Source: Flavobacteriales bacterium UBA6770
Lineage (GTDB): Bacteria; Bacteroidota; Bacteroidia; Flavobacteriales_G; Salibacteraceae
DNA length: 64,000 bases
Direction: 5' to 3'
NCBI GenBank assembly: GCA_905181875.1
Contig: CAJIZH010000002.1
Location: 186,001 to 250,000 of the forward strand
The position numbers and the translations under genes were made by a program. Below are positions 34,633 to 43,264 of the stretch, piece after piece. The notes below the pieces were generated by a model. That model did not search any database. It saw only the letters and a program-made list of their open reading frames with translations, and was not told where the DNA came from. Numbering within the stretch: the stretch's first letter is position 1; each line of letters starts with the position of its first letter.

Positions 34633-35892
34633 ATGACCAACAATTACTTACAAAAATTTAGTTTTGTTGAACCTCAAATAAAAGAAACTCCAAATCCAAA
34701 TGTGGGATTATTTGTGGTTATCCCTTGCTTTGACGAACCTGACCTTATCTCAACACTTCAGAGTTTAAATAACTGCGATAGACCCAAATTAGATGTAGAA
34801 ATTATTACTGTAATTAACGCTGGTAAAAACACAGATTCTTCTATAAAGCAAAGAAATTCGGAAACCTTAATAAGAGCCAAAAATTGGGCTATAGAAAACA
34901 CAAAAGAAGGATTCACATTTCTTTTTCTTGAACAACAAAACTTACCAGAAAAACATGCTGGAGTTGGTCTGGCTAGAAAAATTGGAATGGATGAAGCTGT
35001 TCACCGAATCGATCAGTTGCAGTTAGTTGACGCACCTATTATTTGCTTTGATGCAGATACTACATGTGATAGAAATCATTTAGTAGAAATAGAAAAAGCT
35101 TTTAAAGCAAATCCAACAGCCAAAGGAGCATCAATTTACTTTGAACATCCAATAACCGGAGCTGAATTTGATCCTTTTGTATACCAATCTATTATCGATT
35201 ATGAATTGCATTTGCGTTATTACAAAAATGCTTTTGAATTTACCAGCCATCCGCAGGCATGTTACACAATCGGAAGCAGTATGGCAGTAATGTCAAGTGC
35301 CTATCAAAGCCAAGGGGGTATGAATAAAAGAAAGGCGGGTGAGGACTTCTATTTCATGCAAAAAATTGTGGAGCGATTTCCTGTTATTGAAATAAATACT
35401 ACTAGAGTAATCCCATCGCCGAGACCTTCACACCGTGTTCCGTTTGGCACAGGAAGAGCGATAAGTGAATTTCAAGAAGGGAAAAATTCAGACGAAACCT
35501 ATGCGTTTGAATCTTTCAATGATTTACGTCTGTTTATTGATCAACTGCCTTTAATTTACAAAAAGCAACAATTGGAAAATCTAAATACCGTAGAATCTAT
35601 ACCTTCAAGTATTCGAGATTTTCTAGTGGATCAAAATTTTGAAGAACGTATTCCTGATTTATTAGAATACGGAAAAACATGGGAAACCTTTCAAAAGCGA
35701 TTTTTCAACTGGTTCAATGCATTTCGAGCCTTAAAGTTCGTCCATTTTGCTAGAGATAATTATTATCCGAATAAATCACTAAGTTTTGAAATGACAAAAC
35801 TTTGTACGGTAAAGAAAATGAAATCAGTCTCTATGAATTCGAACTCTGAAATATTGGCAATATTTCGCAAAACAGATAAAGAGCATGTTTAA
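34633..35892 (+). CDS. GT2-like glycosyltransferase
   Basis: The 419-residue cytoplasmic protein has a family 2 GT-A core: FVVIPCFDEPDLISTL (28-43), an INAG/NSETLIRAKNWAI segment and the metal motif FDADTTCD. A later GGMNKRKAGEDF resembles the acceptor/ED motif. The C-terminal 150 residues match nothing I know. It lies 1 bp after pdxH and is probably co-transcribed. The sugar donor and acceptor are unknown. Confidence 0.78.
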   Translation: MTNNYLQKFSFVEPQIKETPNPNVGLFVVIPCFDEPDLISTLQSLNNCDRPKLDVEIITVINAGKNTDSSIKQRNSETLIRAKNWAIENTKEGFTFLFLEQQNLPEKHAGVGLARKIGMDEAVHRIDQLQLVDAPIICFDADTTCDRNHLVEIEKAFKANPTAKGASIYFEHPITGAEFDPFVYQSIIDYELHLRYYKNAFEFTSHPQACYTIGSSMAVMSSAYQSQGGMNKRKAGEDFYFMQKIVERFPVIEINTTRVIPSPRPSHRVPFGTGRAISEFQEGKNSDETYAFESFNDLRLFIDQLPLIYKKQQLENLNTVESIPSSIRDFLVDQNFEERIPDLLEYGKTWETFQKRFFNWFNAFRALKFVHFARDNYYPNKSLSFEMTKLCTVKKMKSVSMNSNSEILAIFRKTDKEHV

Positions 35893-35923
35893 TATTTCTA
35901 CAAAAACAGCTAAACCTATTTCT

Positions 35924-36058
35924 TTAACGAATCGCAAATTGCAGGTTTCTACTGCATTTTGTATTTGTAAAATGCTCCGCAACAATTTTTTGAGCAACTT
36001 GAGCTTCACTATTCAAAACAGTTAGGATAGCGAATAAGGAAATATAAATACTTTTCAT
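35924..36058 (-). pseudogene. N-terminal remnant of a secreted thioredoxin-like protein
   Basis: ATG at 36058 opens 44 codons: a good signal peptide (MKSIYISLFAILTVLNSEAQ) followed by VAQKIVAEHFTNTKCS, which strongly resembles the start of Bacteroidota thioredoxin-fold T9SS proteins of the type EHFTNTxCxxC. The frame then reads RNLQFAIR and stops, with the second Cys and the rest of the protein missing. The downstream DNA runs straight into the glycosyltransferase 3' end. I infer a deletion remnant. Confidence 0.55.
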
Positions 36059-36145
36059 TTTCTATTGAATTAGAATGCAAAAAAAACAGGAAAGCTTTGC
36101 AACTTTCTGTGCGCTTCAAGACAATTTAATTTAAGAAGGAATAAT

Positions 36146-36757
36146 TTATGGAATCTGCATGTACTTATGAGTCTGCAATGATATTTGCCACTCTGAATTC
36201 GCTTTAACGAAGTTAATCACTTGAGGTAGCATCTCTTCTTCCCTGCTCCATTCTGGCTGAAAGTACAAAGCGCAATTCTCAGAAACGGATTTAGCATGTT
36301 CCTTAGCCCAATCAAAATCCATAGAACGGACCACCACCACCTTTAATTCATGAGCTTTTTTCAAACTTGAAGGCAAACAAGGTTTCCTGCGTTTAGGCGA
36401 AACTACAATCCAATCCCAAACACCGGTGATTTCATATGCTCCGGAAGTTTCTAACCAAAGATTAAATCCGGCAGATTTCAATTCCTTCGTCAATTCAACA
36501 AGATCATACATGCATGGCTCACCGCCAGTGATAACAATGTTTTTTGCTTCTGCTTCGCTGGCTAAATTGATAATTTCTTCAATTGTCATTTTAGGGTGAC
36601 CATCGTCCCAGCTTTCCTTAACATCACACCAAGGGCAACCTACATCGCAGCCACCTATTCTAAAAAAATAAGATGCTTTACCTGCATTTCTTCCTTCACC
36701 TTGAATGGTGTAGAAGTGTTCCATAATAGGAAAAGAAATTGGGGAAGTGTTTGCCAT
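36146..36757 (-). CDS. queE: 7-carboxy-7-deazaguanine synthase
   Basis: Radical-SAM enzyme of queuosine synthesis that turns 6-carboxytetrahydropterin into the 7-deazaguanine core. The [4Fe-4S] motif is C37-x3-C41-x2-C44 (GGCDVGCPWCD). The SAM-binding ITGGEPCMYDL and the leading FYTIQGEGRNAGK are family marks. The 203-aa length is normal. QueD, the preceding enzyme, is encoded at 18.4 kb, so the pathway genes are scattered. Confidence 0.94.
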   Translation of the reverse strand: MANTSPISFPIMEHFYTIQGEGRNAGKASYFFRIGGCDVGCPWCDVKESWDDGHPKMTIEEIINLASEAEAKNIVITGGEPCMYDLVELTKELKSAGFNLWLETSGAYEITGVWDWIVVSPKRRKPCLPSSLKKAHELKVVVVRSMDFDWAKEHAKSVSENCALYFQPEWSREEEMLPQVINFVKANSEWQISLQTHKYMQIP

Positions 36758-36801
36758 AATTGGTCGGCAAAAATAACATTAACGCAATTGCGAAAGACTA
36801 A

Positions 36802-37983
36802 TCAATTAGGATCAGAAAAATCTTTATTATTTAAGAAGTCAGAGTCGCTTAAAGCCTTTAAAAAAGCGACTAAATCAGCTTTTTCTTGATTTGTCAAGTT
36901 CAATCCATCTGCTATTCCGCTTCCTGAGCCATTAGCAGTATCGCCAGAAACCATAATTGGCTCAATATTTATTGAGTTTTTACGAATTCCTGAATTATAA
37001 AACTCCACTACTTCCTCTAATGTTTCAAACCGACCATCATGCATATATGGACCTGTATGCTCAACATTTCTTAATGTAGGAACTTTAAATTGACCTCTGT
37101 TTCTTTCATTTCTAGTGACAACAAAAAAGCCTTCCGAAGGATTATCATCTAAACCATTATTCATGAAACCATTATTGGTAAACAGCATATTATCTGCTGA
37201 ATGGCAATGAAAACAATCTCCTCCTCCACCGTTTTTACTAACCTCTCCGTTGAAAATTCTAAAACCTCTAGAAATTTGTTCTTCACCTGATCCGAACTGA
37301 GGGCCAATATTTCTATCGTTTCCTGTTCTATCAACTGCCTTATCGTAGATTGAATTACTTGAAACTAAGGTCAACTCAAATTGAGTGATTGCTTTGGCCG
37401 CATGAGTAGAGTCATATTCTGCAGTACAAAATGCTTCGTAAAACATTCTATTGTATACTTCTTCACCCTTCAGTTTTGTGATTGCATTTTTCCAAGTTTC
37501 GTGCATTTCAATAGGATCAATTACAGGAACTAATACTTGTTTTTCTAATGTTGAGCTTCTACCATCCCAAAAGAAAGCGGGAGAATATGCGAGAGTTGAA
37601 TAATGCCATTGAATTTTTAGTTCCCGGTTTCCCATCGATTCCTACCGAAAATTGCGCTCTCTTATTATCGGTAAATGCATCATTTCTGATTGTGGCAGCT
37701 TGCGCACGACATGGTGTTGTCTCCGCTCAATTTCTGTCTCATAGAACAACTTACGTCCCAACGCAATTCGCTCTTCAGTCATCTCAATATTCAATATTGG
37801 CGTCGGATAAGGAGGGAAATAGGTGGGCTGGATTAAACTATAGGGTGTTGTTTTACATTGATAACCTGCAGTAGTCTCTGTCATATCAGGGACAGGAGGT
37901 AATTCAATTTCATCCTTTTTACAAGATAAAATAACTATGAAAAACAGTCCAAAGAACCCTAATATTTTTAATAAATTAATCAA
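36802..37983 (-). pseudogene. Di-heme cytochrome c peroxidase (MauG/CcpA family) broken by three +1 insertions
   Basis: Read in one frame it gives an N-terminal lipoprotein part (TTG 37983 to a TAG at 37642) and a 277-residue C-terminal part (36802-37635). Removing one base near 37732, one near 37682 and one near 37594 yields ELSGDNTMSCASCHNQK, then DAFTDNKRAQFSVGIDGKPG and ALFNLAYSPAFFWDGRS: a perfect family sequence including the first heme site CASCH. The second heme site GDCFHCH is intact downstream, as is VEHTGPYMHDGRF. The three insertions sum to +3, so both ends share one frame. Signal CKK lipobox (SCKKDEIELP). As written it cannot make an active peroxidase; real decay or sequence error are both possible. 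Confidence 0.88.
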
Positions 37984-39585
37984 TTTTCAATAATTATTTT
38001 TTTTCTAAAAACCTGATTATCTGTAATAAAATTCAATAAATACATTCCAGCATGACATCCATTGAGTCTCTATTAAAGTTGATGTGTTTTCAATTTTTTT
38101 TCGAAGGATTAGAACTCCATTTATATCAAAAATTTCAATACTTCCAATATAGACTGTTTCAAATGTAAAGCTTCCTTTACTTGGATTAGGAAAGACCTTG
38201 GCACTAATTGATAAACTTTGCTTATCAATTGCAGAAAGTACAGGGGCATCTTGCGCAATCATTACTGCTTTATGCAAATCCAAACGACCACCGCTAGTTG
38301 TAATAGTCTCAAATACCTCCAAAAGCTCAACACTTTGCCTCAGATATATTGCGCTTCTTAGAGCCATTGAATCAGGACTTGAAGAGTAAAATTCTTGAGG
38401 ATAAATCGCATACATTAAGCCCAAAGCCGCGGTTGCCATTGGAGCTGCGAATGATGAACCCCCTGCCTGACTTGTTGAGTTAACTGGAGAGGTTGTAAAT
38501 ATTTGCTTGCCAGGCGCGGCCATATCCATCGACTCTTTTCCGTATCCTCCACCAAATAATTTGTCTTGCTCATCACTACGCGTTACTGTAATTAAATACT
38601 CTGAAGGGCAAGTACACGGAATATCTCCAACATCATCAATATCCACTACACTATTAGGCCCTGCTCCAATACTTACAATTCCTACTCTACCCAATTGATC
38701 TAACAAACCGCACCAAATAGGAAACTCTGCAGGGAACTTTTTATCGACACCAAACGATGAGTTTTGAGCGACAATGAATGCACCCGAATCTCCATTTGTC
38801 CTATTGTAGGTGCTTCGCATTTCAAGTATGTAATTGTATGATTTAATTACAACAGCCTCATTTGTAGAAGATCCTTGGACTGGAAGCATTTTTACCTTCC
38901 AGTTTAATCCAGCTATGTCTCTTCTATTATTTCCAACTCCTCCTATTATTCCTGCTATCTGAGTTCCGTGCTTATCTATGGATCCTGCTGGAGTTTTAGA
39001 AGAAACATAACCGGTATCATCGTAGACATTCCAACCATCATAATCATCTATATAACCATTCTTGTCATCGTCAATTCCATTCAAAGGAATTTCATGTTTG
39101 TTTTTCCAAAAATTGTCCTTAAGATCATCATGTGAAATTTCGAAGCTTACATCTACAATTGCTATTACAATTTCCTCACGTTCTATAGTAGAGCCTCCAG
39201 TAGTATAATCCCATGCCTGTGGAGCATTTATTTTATCTAAATACCATTGCCCAATCGCATTAGGATCATTTGACGTTTTGCGCATTTCAATATTTGTATG
39301 GTTGGGCTGTGCTATTTTCACCAGCGGTTCGTTGGTAAGGATTTTAATAGCAGCAGCAACGCCTATGTGAGGATCTGAAAAAGAAAAAGAATAAATATTA
39401 GCAGAAGGAACGAGTGCCTCGTTAATAGTAAATTGTAATCCAGAGCTAAAACTCAGTTCGTTTAAAAAGTAATTGACATCAACACCATCCTCGATCTGGA
39501 CAATAACTATACCCTCTTCCCACTCGGTTTGAGCGGAAATTGAATTAAAAACAACAAAACAGAAAAATGCAAAAAGAAATTTCAT
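37980..39585 (-). pseudogene. Subtilisin-like (S8) secreted protease with frameshifted T9SS tail
   Basis: Signal peptide (MKFLFAFFCFVVFNSISAQ), propeptide, then an S8 catalytic domain with D145 (IAIVDVSFEISHDDL), H206 (DKHGTQIAGI) and S378 (GGSSFAAPMATAA). The T9SS type A domain starts FPNPSKGSFTFETVYIG. In the frame as written the last residues become SCWNVFIEFYYR and stop at 38017. Removing one base at about 38052 gives WMSAGMYLLNFITDNQ and KKIIIEN with a stop at 37980-37982, overlapping the TTG start of the next gene. The catalytic part is unaffected, but the sorting signal would be lost. Confidence 0.85.
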
Positions 39586-39621
39586 ACAATAACAATACGC
39601 CGCAAACTACAAAGGGTTTAG

Positions 39622-39963
39622 TTATCTAGACTTAATAAATCCAATTATTGCCAATAAAAGTACTCCAACACTTAAAACCATCACACCTAATCTTAGTTTA
39701 TAGTCTGGAATAAACTTTCGACGGTATCTTCCAAGCGTCAAGTTGTTCAATTGATTACTTGTACTTTCATCAATTCGTTTAATTCCAAAGTAGTAAACAA
39801 GTCGGTCTCCTTTCTTCTCGTTATAACGTTCAAAGTGAAGTTTGTATTCTATAAGTAAGGTTTCAAAATAGTTTGCCTGATCAGGTTTAGTAAAATGATA
39901 AACGTTATAACTTTTATCGGTAGGGTGAATACGGTAATTCGTTAAATCGAAAAAATGATCCAT
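39622..39963 (-). CDS. Small tail-anchored membrane protein of unknown function
   Basis: Not recognised. 113 residues, a soluble aromatic/charged N-terminal part (YRIHPTDKSYNVYHFTK; DRLVYYFGIKRID) and one C-terminal membrane helix (LGVMVLSVGVLLLAIIGF). Its ATG overlaps the stop of the M23 peptidase gene (TAATG), so the two are coupled and may cooperate at the envelope. Confidence 0.65.
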   Translation of the reverse strand: MDHFFDLTNYRIHPTDKSYNVYHFTKPDQANYFETLLIEYKLHFERYNEKKGDRLVYYFGIKRIDESTSNQLNNLTLGRYRRKFIPDYKLRLGVMVLSVGVLLLAIIGFIKSR

Positions 39964-41072
39964 TATATAACTCTAATTTTTTGCCCAACTTGGAGCGGTG
40001 TGTTTCTTCGAATTCCGTTTATCTTACAAAGATCATTGCACGTTATTCCGTATTCCTCTGCAATCTTAAATAAATAATCTCCTTTACGAACGGTATAATA
40101 TTCTACTCCATCGGGAATGACTGTAAATCCCCATGAGCTTTTTACTAGCGTTACTTTATTAGAAATTAGAGATTTTTCCTTAAAATTTATAAGCTGATCA
40201 GGATTAAGAGCAATACCTTTAAACCGGACTTCAAAATGCAAATGACTACCAGAACTATTTCCAGAACTACCGCCTAAGGCAATTATATCTCCCGCTTTTA
40301 CATCGTCTCCAGCTACAACCTTAAACCTGTGCAGGTGTGCATACAATGTTTCAAGTCCGTTATCATGCCTAACAACCACTACTCTTCCATAACCTCCAAA
40401 ATAACCTGCGAATCGTACTTTTCCAGAAAAGGCACTTTTCACTTGATCCCATACCTGTAGGTCTAAATCTATACCTCGATGCGCCCTACCCCAGCGATAT
40501 CCAAATCTAGAGGTAATGACTATTTTATCCACTGGCGAAACATAATCACCAAAACTTTTATCCATCAGTTTTAGACGCTGTGTAGTATCTGATTTATATA
40601 ATTCAGGGCTATAAGGATGCGGTTTGGTAGTTATCCAAGAACCATAGATTAAATGTGCAGGATAATCTGAATTGTGATCTAAATAAGCAAACTCTTCTTC
40701 AGCATCTGAAAAATCATGATCGATTAAAAACAAATTTATTTGATTGATAAGCGCGTAATGTTCATCGCCAGACTCAAACAAACTATCCAACAGCAGAGCT
40801 GCTTCTAGCTTTGTAAGTGTTTTTACAGTCAAAAACAATTCAATTTGACTCATTATTAAAGGTGGTGGTTTTTCTAACTTCTTTAACGAATCATAATGCC
40901 ATTGAATGTGTTCATCATCCAATTTTTCCAGCGTATTGAAAAGCGTTTGATCTCCATACATTACAACCGCTTTCTTGACTGGCTTTTCGGTTTCAGTTTC
41001 TTTAGTGATAAACGATAGGCTAAGACCAGCATATATCACCAGCACAAATAGGTATTTTAGGGACGGATTCAA
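39963..41072 (-). CDS. M23 family peptidoglycan endopeptidase with C-terminal LysM
   Basis: Zinc endopeptidase of the LytM type, exported by an N-terminal hydrophobic segment (YLFVLVIYAGLSLSFI). The M23 zinc ligands are in HRGIDLDL (HxxxD) and HLHFEV (HxH), with YAHLHRF between. A LysM domain ends the protein (YTVRKGDYLFKIAEEYGI ... LQVGQKIRVI) and would bind glycan strands. About 150 residues between the signal and the peptidase domain are unassigned. The start is TTG; no nearby ATG is in frame. It probably remodels the cell wall. Confidence 0.9.
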   Translation of the reverse strand: MNPSLKYLFVLVIYAGLSLSFITKETETEKPVKKAVVMYGDQTLFNTLEKLDDEHIQWHYDSLKKLEKPPPLIMSQIELFLTVKTLTKLEAALLLDSLFESGDEHYALINQINLFLIDHDFSDAEEEFAYLDHNSDYPAHLIYGSWITTKPHPYSPELYKSDTTQRLKLMDKSFGDYVSPVDKIVITSRFGYRWGRAHRGIDLDLQVWDQVKSAFSGKVRFAGYFGGYGRVVVVRHDNGLETLYAHLHRFKVVAGDDVKAGDIIALGGSSGNSSGSHLHFEVRFKGIALNPDQLINFKEKSLISNKVTLVKSSWGFTVIPDGVEYYTVRKGDYLFKIAEEYGITCNDLCKINGIRRNTPLQVGQKIRVI

Positions 41073-41152
41073 GATCGGGCAAATTTATAAGATTATTCCC
41101 TTGACATTAAATGCAAGGCAATTGTTCAAAATCATAAAGGGCCTTCCTAGTC

Positions 41153-41160
41153 TATTTTTG
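41153..41160 (+). promoter_or_regulatory. TAnnTTTG -7 box for the SRPBCC gene
   Basis: TATTTTTG ends 13 nt before the TTG start at 41174. It supports transcription beginning just upstream of that unusual start codon. Confidence 0.4.
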
Positions 41161-41173
41161 CAAAAAATAAGAT

Positions 41174-41701
41174 TTGGAATATTTAAAAATTATAGCAGTA
41201 GGAATTTTCACTCTACTTGTAGCTTTCTTATCACTTTGTGTCTTATCACCAAAAAAAGTTGCAGCTTCAAAAACAATTGTAGTACACCATTCTAAGGAAA
41301 GCGTAATTGAGGATTTGACTGATCTAAAATTCTGGCAGCAATGGCATCCTTATTTAGACTCAGCTAAAGAAGGAAGTATTACTAATAGCTCTAACTCCAT
41401 TGAATGGCTCAGTAATACAAATACAGGAGGGAAAATTGAAGTAGATTTCCATCCCGATAGTGGGCGAATTTCTTTCACGACTGCATTTGAAAAAGATGGC
41501 ATTTGGAAAGCATATCAGGGAGAGTTTTTGTTTGAAGGAAACGAGAGAGAAACTAAAATTAGTTGGATTTACGTGGGCGAAGAATTTCCCTTTCTAAAAC
41601 GTCCTGCGAATTATTTCATTAAAGAAGTAATAGAGAAAACGATGGAGCGTGGGCTATTTCGCCTCAAGAATTCACTCCGTCAAAAAGATTACCCTCAGTA
41701 A
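41174..41701 (+). CDS. Membrane-anchored SRPBCC (START-like) protein
   Basis: The 175-residue protein has one N-terminal membrane helix (IIAVGIFTLLVAFLSLCVL) and a SRPBCC fold typical of Bacteroidota polyketide-cyclase-like proteins: KTIVVHHSKESVIEDLTDLKFWQQWHPYL, the ligand cavity strands and a C-terminal helix. Such proteins bind hydrophobic ligands; the ligand here is unknown. The start is TTG, supported by the promoter box just upstream and by lack of any ATG before the helix. It is the first gene on this strand after a divergent M23 gene. Confidence 0.75.
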   Translation: MEYLKIIAVGIFTLLVAFLSLCVLSPKKVAASKTIVVHHSKESVIEDLTDLKFWQQWHPYLDSAKEGSITNSSNSIEWLSNTNTGGKIEVDFHPDSGRISFTTAFEKDGIWKAYQGEFLFEGNERETKISWIYVGEEFPFLKRPANYFIKEVIEKTMERGLFRLKNSLRQKDYPQ

Positions 41702-41751
41702 AAAAATGGTATTTCCGTTAAATATCAGAACACTTAACCGCACTTAAAAAG

Positions 41752-42462
41752 ATGAAAAGCCTGACAACAAGTATAACGACACTAGCAATTTTTTCGATTG
41801 CATTTTTCGGATGTAAAAAAGAGCAAATCGAAATTCCTGCTCTTCCTGAAGTTATTGTTGCCGAAACTTCTGCAGTTTACACATTAAGGTTTGAGGGGAA
41901 TTGGAATTTAGCGAATCAACCTCAAGAATATCCAGTAAACGCCCATTTTTCGCCACTAATAGGTTTGGTGCACAATAGCAGAACTGAAGTCATTCGGTTG
42001 GATAGAATTGCTTCACCAGGAATTAAAAACATGGCACAATCTGGAATAACTAGTCCGTTGAGTATTGAATTGGGTAATGTTATCTCTAATGGCGATGGAG
42101 CTACTTTAATTGTTGCTGACAATGGGCTTGCTACTGGCATTGAATCTTGGACAGACCAATTCTCAGTAAACACAACCCATCATTTGATCAGTCTCGTTAG
42201 TATGTTAGCTCCCTCTCCCGATTGGTTTGTAGGTATCTCAAACGTTGATTTATATGACGGAACACGATTTCTAGACAAATTGACTCTTGACATGACCGTT
42301 TACGATGCAGGAACGGATAGCGGAAACAGTTTTACTTCAAGTGATTCATTAACCTCACCGGCCGTATATGTTTTTAAATTACTTGATTCACCTATTGGAA
42401 ACGGCTCTGAACTTAGTAAGCCTTTTGCTCGAATTATATTGACTAAAGAGTTAAAAGATTAA
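41752..42462 (+). CDS. Spondin-domain lipoprotein
   Basis: The 236-residue protein starts with a lipobox (IAFFGCKKEQIEIP) and a Spondin N-like domain: YTLRFEGNWNLANQP, HFSPLIGLVHNS, and the signature SPDWFVGISNVDLYD, which in eukaryotic spondins forms a metal-binding beta-sandwich. Location is probably the outer membrane. Its N-terminus (CKKEQIEIPALP) resembles that of the broken cytochrome c peroxidase (CKKDEIELPPVP). The 3' end overlaps the convergent HipA remnant by 4 bp. Confidence 0.82.
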   Translation: MKSLTTSITTLAIFSIAFFGCKKEQIEIPALPEVIVAETSAVYTLRFEGNWNLANQPQEYPVNAHFSPLIGLVHNSRTEVIRLDRIASPGIKNMAQSGITSPLSIELGNVISNGDGATLIVADNGLATGIESWTDQFSVNTTHHLISLVSMLAPSPDWFVGISNVDLYDGTRFLDKLTLDMTVYDAGTDSGNSFTSSDSLTSPAVYVFKLLDSPIGNGSELSKPFARIILTKELKD

Positions 42463-42770
42463 ACCACCTTTAGTAACGTCTTTTTAATTGCAGCTGATTT
42501 TACCAAATCTACTTTGGCTTTTTTTGAAAAGTAAGCCCAATTATTGATGGTTTCCTGAACTTCTGCAATAATTTTCTTAGCTCGCTTAATGTTCATAGAT
42601 TTCCCAACAGCAAGAAAATCTTCCATAAGGATTCCTTCTCGTTTTCCATTCACACTTAGTGCATGTTGGCTAACCCATATACTTCCTGGTCGGTAAGCAT
42701 AACAAATATCATAGGCAGGTGCTAATTCCCATTTTCCATTTTTTTTGAGCAGAAAGGAAAAGTTTTTCTT
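42459..42770 (-). pseudogene. C-terminal remnant of a HipA-family Ser/Thr kinase toxin
   Basis: Open for 103 codons without a start: KKNFSFLLKKNGKWELAPAYD, the hallmark HipA segment around its kinase core, then SIWVSQHALSVNGKREG and a helical C-terminus (LLMEDFLAVGKSMNIKRAKK-like, ending KKTLLKVV). A TGA precedes the KNFSF motif and no HipA-like sequence or HipB partner lies upstream. Full HipA is about 330-440 residues, so three quarters is missing. It lies about 270 bp from tRNA-Asp, a common insertion hotspot. Confidence 0.8.
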
Positions 42771-42786
42771 TCATTTTTCAGATAGA

Positions 42787-43002
42787 ATGAAGTTATTTAG
42801 AAAAATACTGATAACTGTAATTTACCTTGGACTAATTGGCATGTTCATTTTCAGTGTAAATGAAACTTTAAATAAGAACTACTTCAATGGTATAACCTTA
42901 TGTTTAATAACGGTAGCAGGAAACTTACTGTTACCAATCATTTATAAAAAACTCTTTGAAATAGACAACGAAACAGACAACATAAAAACAAAAAACCCTT
43001 GA
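42787..43002 (+). CDS. Small two-helix membrane protein
   Basis: Not recognised. 71 residues from the ATG at 42787: two membrane helices (ILITVIYLGLIGMFIF and GITLCLITVAGNLLLPIIY) and a charged tail (NETDNIKTKNP). The TGA stop lies inside the stem of the shared terminator. A TTG at 42745 would add 14 residues but overlaps the HipA remnant. Between a pseudogene and tRNA-Asp, it may be cargo of a past insertion. Confidence 0.5.
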   Translation: MKLFRKILITVIYLGLIGMFIFSVNETLNKNYFNGITLCLITVAGNLLLPIIYKKLFEIDNETDNIKTKNP

Positions 43003-43025
43003 AAGTATGAACTAACAAGGGTTTT
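42985..43025 (-). terminator. Terminator of the tRNA-Asp transcript
   Basis: Inverted repeat AAAACCCTTG (42992-43001) / CAAGGGTTTT (43016-43025), 14-nt loop, with a long T-rich tract on the minus strand (TTTTTTGTTTTT). It also gives a weak stop for the small plus-strand gene. Confidence 0.7.
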
Positions 43026-43035
43026 GAATTAATGT

Positions 43036-43112
43036 TGGCGGTCCGGACGAGACTCGAACTCGCGACCCCCTGCGTGACAGGCAGGTATTCTAACCAACTG
43101 AACTACCGGACC
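43036..43112 (-). tRNA. tRNA-Asp (GTC)
   Basis: The minus strand folds as a cloverleaf: acceptor GGTCCGG/CCGGACC, D-arm AGTTCAGTTGGTTAGAAT, anticodon arm CTGCC-TGTCACG-CAG region with GTC anticodon, T-arm GCGAGTTCGAGTCTCGT. The discriminator is G and the CCA end is encoded (43036-43038). Confidence 0.95.
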
Positions 43113-43139
43113 TTTTAAATTTCCAAAAGAAATTTAAAA
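43113..43139. repeat. Perfect 11-bp hairpin abutting the tRNA-Asp 5' end
   Basis: TTTTAAATTTC (43113-43123) and GAAATTTAAAA (43129-43139) with a 5-nt loop, directly adjacent to the tRNA's first base. It would sit in the precursor leader or be a target-site relic. Confidence 0.5.
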
Positions 43140-43264
43140 CGATTACTCTTCCGAGCAATCTAAAAATCTTATTTCTTAGAACTATCGTCTACGTCTGTAC
43201 GAGCGGCAAAATTAATCGTTTTTAATACCTCTACAAGCGATTAAAAATATTTTTCAAAATAATT

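Noticed and set aside
35824..36009. 61-residue minus-strand frame
   Set aside because: It overlaps the glycosyltransferase end and is out of frame with the signal-peptide remnant that better explains this stretch.
42459..42653. 64-residue frame as a small independent gene
   Set aside because: Reading upstream without requiring a start shows continuous HipA C-terminal sequence, so it is a fragment.
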